NCBI RefSeq assembly: GCF_004341085.1
Contig: NZ_SLXW01000002.1
Coordinates: 1,054,001-1,118,000, forward strand
Direction of reading: 5' to 3'
From: Sphingomonas sp. PP-CE-1G-424
GTDB lineage: Bacteria; Pseudomonadota; Alphaproteobacteria; Sphingomonadales; Sphingomonadaceae
DNA length: 64,000 bases
How positions within the stretch are numbered: position 1 is the first letter of the stretch; each line of letters starts with the position of its first letter. Under the pieces are notes generated by a model. The model did no database searches. It had not been told where the DNA came from and was given only the letters and a program-made list of their open reading frames with translations. A program made the position numbers and the translations under genes. Of this stretch, positions 16,941 to 26,303 are shown piece after piece.

Positions 16941-18146
16941 TCAGTTCATCAATTCCACCGCCATCGCCGTCGCCTCGCCGCCGCCGATGCACAGCGAGGC
17001 AAGCCCGCGCTTCTGGCCCGTCGTCTCCAGCGCCGACAGCAACGTCGCAAGTATCCGCGCACCGCTAGCCCCGATCGGATGACCGAGCGCGCATGCGCCG
17101 CCATGGATATTGACCTTCTCATGCGGCAGGCCGAGGTCGCGCATTGCGATCATCGCGACGACGGCGAAGGCTTCGTTGACCTCGAACAGGTCGATGTCCG
17201 ACGCCGACCAGCCGGCCTTCTCCATCGCCTTGCGCATCGCGAACACCGGCGCGGTCGTGAACAGCGCCGGCGCATGGGCATGCGCGGCATGCGCTACGAC
17301 GCGCGCGATCGGGGTGATGCCGAGTCGGTCCGCAACGCTAGCCCGCGTCATCACCAAGGCCGCCGCGCCGTCGGAGATCGACGAGGCGTTGGCGGCGGTG
17401 ATCGTGCCGTCCTTCGAGAAGGCGGGCTTCAGTGTCGGGATCTTGGCGACGTCGCCCTTGGCCGGCTGCTCGTCGAGCGAGACGGTGGTCGTGCCCTTGC
17501 GGCCGGCAATATCGACCGACACGATCTCGCGGTCGAACGCGCCGGACTTCTGCGCGGCTTGCGCCCGGTGGAGCGACTCGATCGCGTAGTCGTCCATCTG
17601 CTTGCGCGTGAACTGGTATTCGTGCGCGGTGTCCTCGGCGAAATTGCCCATCAGCTTGCCGGGTTCGTACGCATCCTCGAGCCCGTCGAGATACATGTGG
17701 TCGTACATCCGGTCATGCCCGATCCGCGCGCCGCCGCGGTGGCTTTTCGAGAGGTACGGCGCGTTGGTCATGCTCTCCATGCCGCCCGCGACGAGCAGGT
17801 CGACCGAGCCCGCCGCCAGTGCATCGGCCGCAAGGATCGCCGCCTGCATGCCCGATCCGCACATCTTGTTGACCGTCGTCGCCTCGACGTGATCGCCCAG
17901 CCCGGCGTTGATTGCCGCCTGTCGCGCCGGCGCCTGGCCAAGCCCGGCTGGAAGGACGCACCCCATGTAGATCCGCTCGATCTCCGCGGCCGACACGCCC
18001 GACCGCGCGACCGCGCCACGCACCGCATCGGCGCCGAGCTGCGTCGCGGTGGCGCCGGCAAGCGCGCCCTGGAACGATCCCATCGGCGTGCGCGCGTAGG
18101 ACAGGATGACGATGGGATCTCGATCGGCGGCCACTTCACTCTCCAT
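16941..18146 (-). CDS. Acetyl-CoA C-acyltransferase (thiolase)
   Basis: A 401-residue thiolase with the nucleophile loop VNKMCGSGMQAAI, the VNEAFA segment, and the C-terminal GGACALGHPIGASGARI with catalytic His and Cys. Length and motifs fit acetyl-CoA acetyltransferase, which condenses or cleaves acetoacetyl-CoA in the cytosol. No phaB or fatty-acid oxidation genes are adjacent, so the pathway is open. The start at 18146 is chosen because the in-frame sequence further upstream is a low-complexity shadow of the prepilin peptidase gene. Confidence 0.92.
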   Translation of the reverse strand: MESEVAADRDPIVILSYARTPMGSFQGALAGATATQLGADAVRGAVARSGVSAAEIERIYMGCVLPAGLGQAPARQAAINAGLGDHVEATTVNKMCGSGMQAAILAADALAAGSVDLLVAGGMESMTNAPYLSKSHRGGARIGHDRMYDHMYLDGLEDAYEPGKLMGNFAEDTAHEYQFTRKQMDDYAIESLHRAQAAQKSGAFDREIVSVDIAGRKGTTTVSLDEQPAKGDVAKIPTLKPAFSKDGTITAANASSISDGAAALVMTRASVADRLGITPIARVVAHAAHAHAPALFTTAPVFAMRKAMEKAGWSASDIDLFEVNEAFAVVAMIAMRDLGLPHEKVNIHGGACALGHPIGASGARILATLLSALETTGQKRGLASLCIGGGEATAMAVELMN

Positions 18147-18221
18147 GTATTCTTGTGCCCCGTATCTGGGGTTGATGTGCGGCAATACAAAGCACCACGG
18201 GATGCGCCTAGACCTCTCGTC

Positions 18222-18473
18222 ATGGAAACACTCATCACGACGCTCAAATGGTCCGCCGCAGCATCCGGTGTGATCGCCGCGTTCATGGTGTCGCTCGACT
18301 TCGGCCGGCGCGTGACGGGGTGGGGGTTCGTGCTGTTCGTCGGCTCGTCGATCGCGTGGCTGAGCGGTGCGGCCTTGACCGGAGACTGGGCGCTGGGCAC
18401 GCAGAACATCGTGTTGTTCGGGATCAACCTCCTCGGCGTGTATCGCTACCTGGTGCGGAAGACGGGTGTCTGA
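18222..18473 (+). CDS. Small membrane protein upstream of prepilin peptidase
   Basis: An 83-residue protein with hydrophobic segments at about 12-26, 33-50 and 60-76 and a basic C-terminus (YRYLVRKTGV), consistent with a three-helix inner-membrane protein. No family is recognised. Its stop codon overlaps the GTG start of the prepilin peptidase by 8 nt, so the two are co-translated. The region is divergent from the thiolase gene. Confidence 0.68.
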   Translation: METLITTLKWSAAASGVIAAFMVSLDFGRRVTGWGFVLFVGSSIAWLSGAALTGDWALGTQNIVLFGINLLGVYRYLVRKTGV

Positions 18474-19221
18474 GGCTGCGTTCTGGGCGGTGTTGCTGGG
18501 GGTGCTCGGGGCGATCATCGGCAGCTTCGTCGCGGCGCTGGTGACGCGCTGGCCCGACGGGCGATCGGTGATGCAGGGGCGATCGGCGTGCGATGGCTGC
18601 GGGCGAACGCTCCGCGCGGTCGAGCTGGTGCCGCTGCTGAGTGCGCTCGTCCTGCGTGGCTGGTGCAAAGGGTGCGGCGTCGCGATCAGTCCGGTGCATT
18701 GGCGGATCGAGCTGGCGGGGCTTGTGATCGGCTTGGCTGCGGGGTTCGTCGCGCCGGGGGTAGTCGGCATCGCCGGCGCGGTGTTCGGATGGCTGTTGCT
18801 CGCGCTGGCAAGCCTCGACCTCGTCGTGTTCTGGCTGCCTGATCGACTGACGATGCTCCTCGCCGCGACCGGGCTCGTCAGCGCCGCGCTCGGCATCGAC
18901 CCGCCGCTCCCCGGGCGATTGGTCGGGGGACTCGCCGGGTTCGGCATGCTGTGGCTGGTCGCGTTCGGCTACAGGCATTTGCGTGGCCGCGACGGGATGG
19001 GCGGCGGCGATCCCAAGCTGTTCGGCGCGATTGGCCTATGGCTCGGGTGGCAGATGTTGCCCGCCGTCCTGCTGATCGCGAGCATGATCGGGCTCGGCGT
19101 CGTCCTCGCCGCGCACCTCAAGGGGCGTAGTATGGCAGCGGACACCGCGCTCCCGTTCGGCGCGTTGCTGGCGATCGCGGCTTATCCCGCGTGGCTGTTC
19201 ATGATAGGCCTGACGCCATGA
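18466..19221 (+). CDS. pilD: Prepilin peptidase / leader peptidase (A24 family)
   Basis: A 251-residue multi-pass inner-membrane aspartic protease that cleaves, and may N-methylate, type IV prepilin-like proteins. The N-terminal part has GSFVAALVTRWPDG and two CxxC pairs (CDGC, CKGC) typical of the methylase-containing form. The catalytic aspartates are in ASLDLVVFWLPDRLT and GMGGGDPKLFGAIG. It starts with GTG at 18466. No pilin or secretion genes are adjacent. The small exported-protein gene that follows overlaps by ATGA. Confidence 0.9.
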   Translation: MSEAAFWAVLLGVLGAIIGSFVAALVTRWPDGRSVMQGRSACDGCGRTLRAVELVPLLSALVLRGWCKGCGVAISPVHWRIELAGLVIGLAAGFVAPGVVGIAGAVFGWLLLALASLDLVVFWLPDRLTMLLAATGLVSAALGIDPPLPGRLVGGLAGFGMLWLVAFGYRHLRGRDGMGGGDPKLFGAIGLWLGWQMLPAVLLIASMIGLGVVLAAHLKGRSMAADTALPFGALLAIAAYPAWLFMIGLTP

Positions 19222-19664
19222 TCTCGCTCGCTCTTATGCTCGCGCTGCAAGCCGCGGCCCCGTCTGCCGCGGCCAATCCGGGGGCGAATCCAGGTCCCGG
19301 CCCCCTCGGCGCGATCGGCACGCAGAAACTCCCGACCAAGGGATGCGCCGCGTATCTCTGGAGCATGGACGCCGGCCGGCAGCTCGTCGCGATGGCGACC
19401 GCCGACCCCGCGCAGGTCCGCTTGGCGATCGACGGCAAGACCAACGACTACGCGATGACGACGCAGTCCCCCGCGATCGGCTTCGGCTTTGGCGGCGTCA
19501 CGCAATACCGCGGCGGCGACGTCACCGCGACGCTCGACATGGCGGTCGCCGTCCGCGCCGACATCTCGGCGGGCGCGACCGTGACGTCCGCGACGCTACG
19601 GATCGACCGTCCCGGACGCGATACGATCGTCATGCCGGTCGGTGGCCTAATCGGCTGTGTCTGA
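19218..19664 (+). CDS. Small exported hypothetical protein
   Basis: A 148-residue protein whose ATG overlaps the stop of the prepilin peptidase gene (ATGA). The first about 20 residues (MISLALMLALQAAAPSAAAN) look like a signal peptide, followed by a Gly/Pro/Ala-rich linker and then a beta-rich domain with a GKTNDYAMTTQ segment and a C-terminal LIGCV. The family is not recognised. The coupling suggests it is made with the peptidase, but a functional link is not shown. Confidence 0.7.
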   Translation: MISLALMLALQAAAPSAAANPGANPGPGPLGAIGTQKLPTKGCAAYLWSMDAGRQLVAMATADPAQVRLAIDGKTNDYAMTTQSPAIGFGFGGVTQYRGGDVTATLDMAVAVRADISAGATVTSATLRIDRPGRDTIVMPVGGLIGCV

Positions 19665-19758
19665 GGTTAATTTTTGTGAAACCAAGCCGTCCTATGTGCG
19701 TTACGTGGACGAAGATGGGGGTGAATCGAGCACGATCGCTGCCTGCAAAGGGGATCGT

Positions 19759-21993
19759 GTGACAGCTTCTAACCGCCGGCATCATTGGCTCGCTCTGGCG
19801 TTGGTAGCGTCGACTACAGGTTTTACCGGGGGATTTGCGGGCCTCGCTTCCGCACAGCTTGCCAAGCCGGGCACCGCTCCGGCCAAAGGCCCCGACGCGC
19901 CCAAGCCCAGCGATCAGCCGCAGTCGAACGATCCGCGTTCCGACGCGCCGATCGTGCCCGACGCCGAGTTCGACAGCGCCCTGCCGCCGTTGAGCGGGGA
20001 TCTCAACGCGCCATTGGAAGCGATGGCGCCGCTGCCCGCTCCTACGACCCAGGCAGCCGGCCAGACACCCGCCCAGAAACCGGCGACACCCGCCACCGCG
20101 ACGACCCCGGCGACCACGCTGGCCGGCGACGTCCTGCCCCCGACCGGCCCCAGCGATCCGCAACTCGCGCAACCGCTGACGCCGCTGTCGAGCTTCGACA
20201 CGACCCCGCTTCAAACCGCGGCGGATATCAAGGACAAGGACGCTCCGGAAATCCGCTACGAGACCGCCACCAAGGGTCTCGACAAGGCGGGTGACGGGCT
20301 CGAAGGTGAATACAAGGCGCTGTCCGCTCTCGCCGAGGGCAAGGGCAAGGCCGCGAACGCCACGCAGGTCGCAGCGCGCGCGAGTGAGGACGAGGCGCTG
20401 GCGGTGCGGTTGCTGAAGTCGCTCGGCTATTACGATGCGACGGCGATCTCGACGATCGAGACGATCCCCGACGCCGACAAGACCAAGCCCGCGCGGCTGA
20501 AGGCGACGGTCAGCGCGCAACCCGGCCGGCTCTATTCGCTGTCGTCGATCACCGTGAAGGCGGACGCGACGACGCCCCCCGATCTCGTCCGTACGCAATT
20601 GCCGCTCAAGGTCGGCGATCCGATCGAGGCCGCGCGGATCCAGGGCGCGGAGGCGAATGTCAGCCTGACGCTGCCGCAGCAGGGCTATCCGTTCGTCAAG
20701 GTCGGCGAGCGCGACATCCTGCTCGACGACCAGACCCCGACCGGCGCGTACACGCTGCCCGTCGATACCGGACCGCGTTCGTCGTTCGGGCAGCTTCGCA
20801 CCGAGGGCGATCCGGTTTTCAATCTCGAGCATCTGAACCTGTTCCCGCGGTTCAAGTCGGGCGAACTCTACGACAACCGGATGACCGACGATCTGCGCGA
20901 TGCGCTGGTCGCGACGTCGCTGTTCTCGACGGTGTCGGTCGAGCCGGTCCGCACCGGGACGATCAATCCCGACGGCACCGAGCAGGTCGACCTGCTGGTC
21001 CGCCAGAGCGAGGGCAAGCCGCGTTCGCTCGGCGGCAATGTCGGTTTCTCGACAGGGCAGGGCTTCCGCGCGGAGGGCACGTGGCAGCACCGCAACCTGT
21101 TCCCGTACGAGGGCGCGCTGATCGCGTCGGTGATCGCCGGTACGCAGGAGCAGGGTCTGGCGGGCACGTTCCGCCGCGCCAACGCGGGCAAGCGCGACAA
21201 GACGTTCAGCCTGACCGCCGGCGCGAACCATTCGAATTACGACGCCTACGACGCGTTCACGACCAGCGTCGGCGTCCGCTGGAGCTATGATTCCACGCCG
21301 ATCTGGCAGAAGCCGCTGACCTATTATTACGGCGGCGAACTCGTGGGCACGAACGAAAGCGTCTACGACTTTACGCAGGGCAAGGACGTTCGCCGCACCT
21401 ACGGCATCGTCGCGCTGCCTGGTCAGGTGAAGTTCGATCGCTCGGACAGCCTGCTCAACCCGACCAAGGGCTATCGCCTGACGCTCAACCTTAGCCCCGA
21501 AACCTCGGTGCAGGGGTCGGTGAAGCCGTACGTCCGCACGATGATCGAGGGGACGTTCTACTATCCCGTCTCCAGCAGCATCGTCATCGCGGGCCGCGCC
21601 AAGGCGGGCTCGATCCAGGGCGTCGACCGCGACGATCTCGCCCCCTCGCGGCGCTATTACGGCGGCGGCGGCGGTTCGGTGCGCGGTTACGGCTATCAGC
21701 GGCTCGGGCCGTTCGATCCCAACGGCAACCCGGTCGGCGGCCGCTCGCTCAACGAATTCGCGCTGGAGGCTCGCTACCGGTTCGGTGATTACGGCATCGT
21801 GCCGTTCATCGACGCGGGCAACAGCTATGAGAGCAGCACGCCGAACCTGTCGTCCCTGCGCTACGGCGCGGGCATCGGCGGGCGCTTCTACACCAGCTTC
21901 GGCCCGATGCGGTTCGACGTCGCGACTCCGCTGAACCCCCGCAAGGGCGACGGCAAGGTCGCCCTCTATATCTCGATCGGGCAGGCATTCTGA
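19759..21993 (+). CDS. tamA: TamA, Omp85-family outer-membrane translocation protein
   Basis: Outer-membrane barrel of the translocation and assembly module, working with TamB in outer-membrane protein or lipid assembly. With the GTG at 19759, preceded by AAAGGGGA, the 744-residue product begins with a signal peptide (TASNRRHHWLALALVAST, cleaved after LASA), then a long Pro/Ala/Thr-rich linker of about 130 residues, POTRA domains (about 180-410), and an Omp85 barrel with the RRYYGGGGGSVRGYGYQR motif near residue 635. The in-frame GTG at 19657 would put codons before the signal and is less likely. The stop overlaps the tamB start. Confidence 0.92.
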   Translation: MTASNRRHHWLALALVASTTGFTGGFAGLASAQLAKPGTAPAKGPDAPKPSDQPQSNDPRSDAPIVPDAEFDSALPPLSGDLNAPLEAMAPLPAPTTQAAGQTPAQKPATPATATTPATTLAGDVLPPTGPSDPQLAQPLTPLSSFDTTPLQTAADIKDKDAPEIRYETATKGLDKAGDGLEGEYKALSALAEGKGKAANATQVAARASEDEALAVRLLKSLGYYDATAISTIETIPDADKTKPARLKATVSAQPGRLYSLSSITVKADATTPPDLVRTQLPLKVGDPIEAARIQGAEANVSLTLPQQGYPFVKVGERDILLDDQTPTGAYTLPVDTGPRSSFGQLRTEGDPVFNLEHLNLFPRFKSGELYDNRMTDDLRDALVATSLFSTVSVEPVRTGTINPDGTEQVDLLVRQSEGKPRSLGGNVGFSTGQGFRAEGTWQHRNLFPYEGALIASVIAGTQEQGLAGTFRRANAGKRDKTFSLTAGANHSNYDAYDAFTTSVGVRWSYDSTPIWQKPLTYYYGGELVGTNESVYDFTQGKDVRRTYGIVALPGQVKFDRSDSLLNPTKGYRLTLNLSPETSVQGSVKPYVRTMIEGTFYYPVSSSIVIAGRAKAGSIQGVDRDDLAPSRRYYGGGGGSVRGYGYQRLGPFDPNGNPVGGRSLNEFALEARYRFGDYGIVPFIDAGNSYESSTPNLSSLRYGAGIGGRFYTSFGPMRFDVATPLNPRKGDGKVALYISIGQAF

Positions 21994-24900
21994 TGGCCGA
22001 AAACGGCACTCCGCACGTCGAGACGACGCACGAAACTATCATCGTCGAACGTCGCCCCTTGTGGCAGCGCATCCTGAAATGGCTGGCGATCCTGGTCGTC
22101 GGCCTCGTCGCGCTCGTCCTGATCGTGCTGTTCGGGATCAACACCGATCCGGGTCGGCGCCTCGTCGCCGACCAGATCGGCGGCTACACCACCGCATCCG
22201 GGCTGAACATCAAAGTCGGCCGGATCGATGGCTCGATCTACGGCGCGATGACGCTCAGCGACGTGCGCGTGTCGGATCCCAAGGGCGTGTTCCTGACCAG
22301 CCCGAAGCTCGCCGTCGACTGGCGCCCGTTCGCGTTCGCCAAGAACCATGTCGACGTGCGCTCGCTGACCACGCCGCTGGTCACGCTGCAGCGCCGCCCG
22401 GTGCTCAACGCAACGCCGACCGATCCCAACGCGCCGCTGCTGCCCGATCTCGACATCGACGTGAACCGACTGGTGATCGATCGCTTCCTGATCGCCAAGC
22501 CGGTCACCGGCCAGACGCATATCGTCAAGATCGACGGCGCGGTGCACATCGCCGACAAGCGCGCGCAGTTGACCACCAACGCGACCGCGCTGACCGGCCC
22601 TGGCATCGCTGGCGGCGACCGCCTCGTGCTCAAGCTCGACGCGGTGCCCGAGCGAAACAAGCTCGACGTCAACGTGAAGCTGACGGCGCCGGTCGGCGGC
22701 GTCGTCTCGACGATGGGGTCGTTCAAGGCACCGTTGACCGCGACCGTCGATGGCCGCGGCAGCTGGGCCTCGTGGCAGGGTCGCGCGGTCGCGACTTTGG
22801 GCGGCGGACAGTTGGCGAACCTCGGGCTGACCGCCAAGAACGGTCATATCGAAGTGCGCGGTTCGACGCGTCCCGGCCTGTATCTCGAAGGTCCGGTCGA
22901 GCGTCTGACGTCGCCACAGCTCGACGTGGCGATCGATACCACGCTCAACGACCGCAAGGCTGACACGCGGATGACGCTGAAGTCGGACGCGCTCGCGGTC
23001 GACGCCGGTGGTCTGATCGATCTCGCCAACAGCCGGTTCGGCAATTTCGCAGTCAACGCGAAGCTGCTGACCCCGGGCGCGATCCTGCCGAACCTTCGTG
23101 GTCGTGACGTCACGGCGCGCGTCGTGCTCGACGGTGCGTTCGCGACGCCGACGGTCGATTACAAGGTCCGCGCCGCAACGATCGCGTTCGGCGACATGGG
23201 CGTCGAGAACCTCTACGCCGAGGGTCTCGCGCGCGTGAACTCCGACCGCATCCTCGTGCCAGTCAAGGCGCGCGCACGTCGCGTGACGGGGCTCAATGCC
23301 GCCGTCGGCGGGCTCGCGACCAACGTCGCGATCGACGGCGACTTCGCGATCTCGGGCGTCAACGTCCTGTCCGACAACCTCAAGATCCGCTCGGACAAGA
23401 TCGACGCGACCGCGGTGGTCGTCGCGAACATGGCGACCGGTCGCTACACCGGCGCGCTCAAGGGGCGGATCAACAATTACCGCGTCGACGGGATCGGCAT
23501 CGTCAACCTGACGACCGACGCGAAACTGGTACCGGGCCCCAAGGGCGGCTTCGGGATCACCGGCCGCGTCGTCGCGCAGACCTCGCAGATCTTCAACGAG
23601 GGCGCGCGCAGCTTCCTCGGCGGCAACGCGATCGTCCGCTCGGACATCGGCTACAGCCCCGAAGGCATCGTCACCTTCCGCAATCTCCGGATGAACGCGC
23701 CACAGTTCCGTGTGACGCGCGGCGAAGGCCGGTTCGATCCAGCCACCGGCGCGGTGCTGGTGAACGCCGATGCCTATTCCACCGCCTACGGCCCGTTGTC
23801 CGCTCGCGTCACGGGCAGCGCGACTGCTCCTGTCGTCGTCCTGCGCGCACCGCGTCCGGGCGTCGGCGTCGGCCTCGTAAATCTCAATGCGCGGATCGTC
23901 GGCCGCGGCGGCGCGTATGCCGTCACCGCGAGCGGCGGTACCAACTACGGCCCATTCACCGCCGACGTGCTGGTGAAGCCGGGCGCACAACTCGCAGTCG
24001 ACGTGCGCCGCGTGGTGTTCGCCGGGATCGTCGGCAGCGGCCGCATCGTCCAGACTGCGGCCGGCCCGTTCGCGGGCGCGCTCCAGTTCGCCGGACAGGG
24101 CCTGTCGGGCAACGTGCGCCTCGCCAACCAGGGTGGCTACCAGCGCGCCGACGTCGCGGCTCGTGCCAACGGCGCCAAAATCCCCGGCATGGTCGACTTC
24201 ACCATCGGCCGCGCGATCGTCAACGCCACTGCGGTGCTGACCCCGACGCCACAGATCGTCGCCGACGCGCAGATCGCTGACATGCGCTACGGCGCGATCG
24301 TCCTCTCGGCAGCACGTGCGAAGGTCAACTACGTCGGCGGCAACGGCACGGCACAGGCGCTGCTGACCGGCTCGAACGGCGTCCCCTTCCGCCTAGCGGT
24401 CAACGCCAAACTCAGCCCCAACACCTACCTAGTCGCTGCCCAGGGCCAGGCCAACGGCATCGACTTCCGCACCGTCAACCCGGCGCGCATCCAAGCGGTG
24501 AAGGGCGAATATCGCCTGTCGCCGACCCGGATCGACTTCGGTGGCGCAGGCGGTGGCTCGGCGCGCCTGGCCGGCAGCTACGGTCGCGGCACGAACGCGC
24601 AGGTCCGGCTCGATCGCCTCGACCTGTCGACGCTCTCCGCTCTGGTCCCGAACCTCGGCATCGGCGGCAAGGCGACCGGCAGCCTCGACTTTGCGCAGGC
24701 GAACTCGGCCGCATTGCCGACTGCAGACGCCCGCATGACCGTCGTCAACTTCACGCGCTCGGGCCTCGCTGCCGTCTCCGATCCCGTCGACATCGTGTTC
24801 GCCGGGACGCTCGGCGGCGACGGCGCGACCGGTCGTGCGCTGGTGCGTCGCGGACCGTCGGTCATCGGCCGCATGGTCGCCAACCTCCGGCCGCTGCCGG

Positions 24901-26234
24901 CGGGCAGTGGCTCGTGGAGCACGCGCCTGATGGCCGCGCCGCTGTCGGGCGGAATCCGCTACAATGGCCCATCGGCAGTGCTGTTCAGCTTTGCCGCGAT
25001 CCCGAACCAGCAGCTGTCGGGGCCGATCGCGGTCGCCGCGGACTTCTCCGGGCGGCTGTCCGCGCCGCAGCTGAACGGCGTCGTCCGCGCTGATAACCTG
25101 ACCTATGACAACGAGACCTATGGCACGCGGCTGTCGCAGATGCGGATCGCCGGGCGGTTCTCGAACACCGACCTGCAACTGACGCAGCTCAATGCGAAGG
25201 CCGGCGACGGGACCGTGCAGGCGCAGGGCACGATCGGGTTTGCGGCGGACAGCGGGTTCCCTATCGACATCCGCGCGACGCTGAACAATGCGCAGCTCGC
25301 CAAGAGCGACGCGATCAGCGCCACCACGACCGGCACGGTCCACCTTACCAACGGGCGCGATGGCGGCCTGATCCAGGGCGATCTCCAGATCCCCGAGGCT
25401 CGCTACCAGATCATCCGCCAGGGTCAGGCCGAGGTTCCCGAACTGACCGGTGTTCGCCGCAAGAGCGACATCCGGACGCCGGTCTCGACCGATCGCTCGG
25501 ACGTGCCTGCGATCGGCAAGTTCAAGCTCGACCTTCGTGTCCGTGCGCCGAACCAGCTGTTCGTCTCGGGCATGGGCCTCGAATCCGAGTGGGAGATGGA
25601 CATGCACATCGGCGGCACGTCCGCCGCGCCGATCGTCACCGGCGGCATGGACGTGGTCCGCGGCACCTATTCGTTCTCGGGCAAGCGGTTCGAGGTGAAC
25701 AAGGGGCAGATCCGCTTCCGTGGCGGCGCGCTGACCGACCCGGATATCAACATCCAGGCGACCACGACCACCAGCGACATCACCGTCGTCATCAACGTCA
25801 CCGGGACTGGCCAGAAGCCGCAGATCGCGTTCACGTCGACGCCGGTCCTGCCGCAGGACGAAGTGCTTAGCCGCCTGCTGTTCGGCTCGAGCCCGGCCAA
25901 TCTGTCCGCGACCGAGGCGATCCAGCTGGCATCCGCGCTGAACTCGCTGCGCGGGTCGGGTGGCGGTGGTCTGAACCCCCTCGGCAAGCTGCGTTCGGCA
26001 ACCGGGTTCGACCGGTTGCGCGTCCTCGGCGCCGACCAAGCGACCGGCCGCGGTACCAGCCTCGCGGCGGGCAAGTACATCACGAAGAACATTTATGTGG
26101 AGATCGTGACCGACGCGAAGGGCTTCACCTCGACGCAGCTCGAGATTGCGCTGACCAAGGCGCTGAGCCTCTTGTCGGCCGCGGGATCGAGCGGCGGGCA
26201 AAGTGCGAGCGTCAAATATACGAAGGACTATTGA
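21993..26234 (+). CDS. tamB: TamB, translocation and assembly module inner-membrane protein
   Basis: A 1413-residue protein with one N-terminal membrane anchor (ILKWLAILVVGLVALVLIVL, residues about 24-43) and a very long beta-taco periplasmic body made of repeating strand units. It ends in the conserved DUF490/TamB domain (PVLPQDEVLSRLLFG and a C-terminal LSLLSAAGSSGG region). TamB bridges the periplasm to TamA. The TGATG overlap with tamA shows coupled translation, and the pair is a classic arrangement. No downstream partner is in the operon. Confidence 0.94.
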   Translation: MAENGTPHVETTHETIIVERRPLWQRILKWLAILVVGLVALVLIVLFGINTDPGRRLVADQIGGYTTASGLNIKVGRIDGSIYGAMTLSDVRVSDPKGVFLTSPKLAVDWRPFAFAKNHVDVRSLTTPLVTLQRRPVLNATPTDPNAPLLPDLDIDVNRLVIDRFLIAKPVTGQTHIVKIDGAVHIADKRAQLTTNATALTGPGIAGGDRLVLKLDAVPERNKLDVNVKLTAPVGGVVSTMGSFKAPLTATVDGRGSWASWQGRAVATLGGGQLANLGLTAKNGHIEVRGSTRPGLYLEGPVERLTSPQLDVAIDTTLNDRKADTRMTLKSDALAVDAGGLIDLANSRFGNFAVNAKLLTPGAILPNLRGRDVTARVVLDGAFATPTVDYKVRAATIAFGDMGVENLYAEGLARVNSDRILVPVKARARRVTGLNAAVGGLATNVAIDGDFAISGVNVLSDNLKIRSDKIDATAVVVANMATGRYTGALKGRINNYRVDGIGIVNLTTDAKLVPGPKGGFGITGRVVAQTSQIFNEGARSFLGGNAIVRSDIGYSPEGIVTFRNLRMNAPQFRVTRGEGRFDPATGAVLVNADAYSTAYGPLSARVTGSATAPVVVLRAPRPGVGVGLVNLNARIVGRGGAYAVTASGGTNYGPFTADVLVKPGAQLAVDVRRVVFAGIVGSGRIVQTAAGPFAGALQFAGQGLSGNVRLANQGGYQRADVAARANGAKIPGMVDFTIGRAIVNATAVLTPTPQIVADAQIADMRYGAIVLSAARAKVNYVGGNGTAQALLTGSNGVPFRLAVNAKLSPNTYLVAAQGQANGIDFRTVNPARIQAVKGEYRLSPTRIDFGGAGGGSARLAGSYGRGTNAQVRLDRLDLSTLSALVPNLGIGGKATGSLDFAQANSAALPTADARMTVVNFTRSGLAAVSDPVDIVFAGTLGGDGATGRALVRRGPSVIGRMVANLRPLPAGSGSWSTRLMAAPLSGGIRYNGPSAVLFSFAAIPNQQLSGPIAVAADFSGRLSAPQLNGVVRADNLTYDNETYGTRLSQMRIAGRFSNTDLQLTQLNAKAGDGTVQAQGTIGFAADSGFPIDIRATLNNAQLAKSDAISATTTGTVHLTNGRDGGLIQGDLQIPEARYQIIRQGQAEVPELTGVRRKSDIRTPVSTDRSDVPAIGKFKLDLRVRAPNQLFVSGMGLESEWEMDMHIGGTSAAPIVTGGMDVVRGTYSFSGKRFEVNKGQIRFRGGALTDPDINIQATTTTSDITVVINVTGTGQKPQIAFTSTPVLPQDEVLSRLLFGSSPANLSATEAIQLASALNSLRGSGGGGLNPLGKLRSATGFDRLRVLGADQATGRGTSLAAGKYITKNIYVEIVTDAKGFTSTQLEIALTKALSLLSAAGSSGGQSASVKYTKDY

Positions 26235-26303
26235 GTAAAGATCACAACAGGATAGGTTCGGTTCTGAAACCTACGGCGTAACGCCGGGGTGGGAGGATGC
26301 AGC

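Noticed and set aside
18147..18947. Long N-terminal extension of the thiolase
   Set aside because: The extension is antisense to the prepilin peptidase and small membrane protein genes; the thiolase fold begins right after the ATG at 18146.
21966..23990. 674-codon minus-strand open frame
   Set aside because: It is antisense to tamB and has shadow-frame composition.
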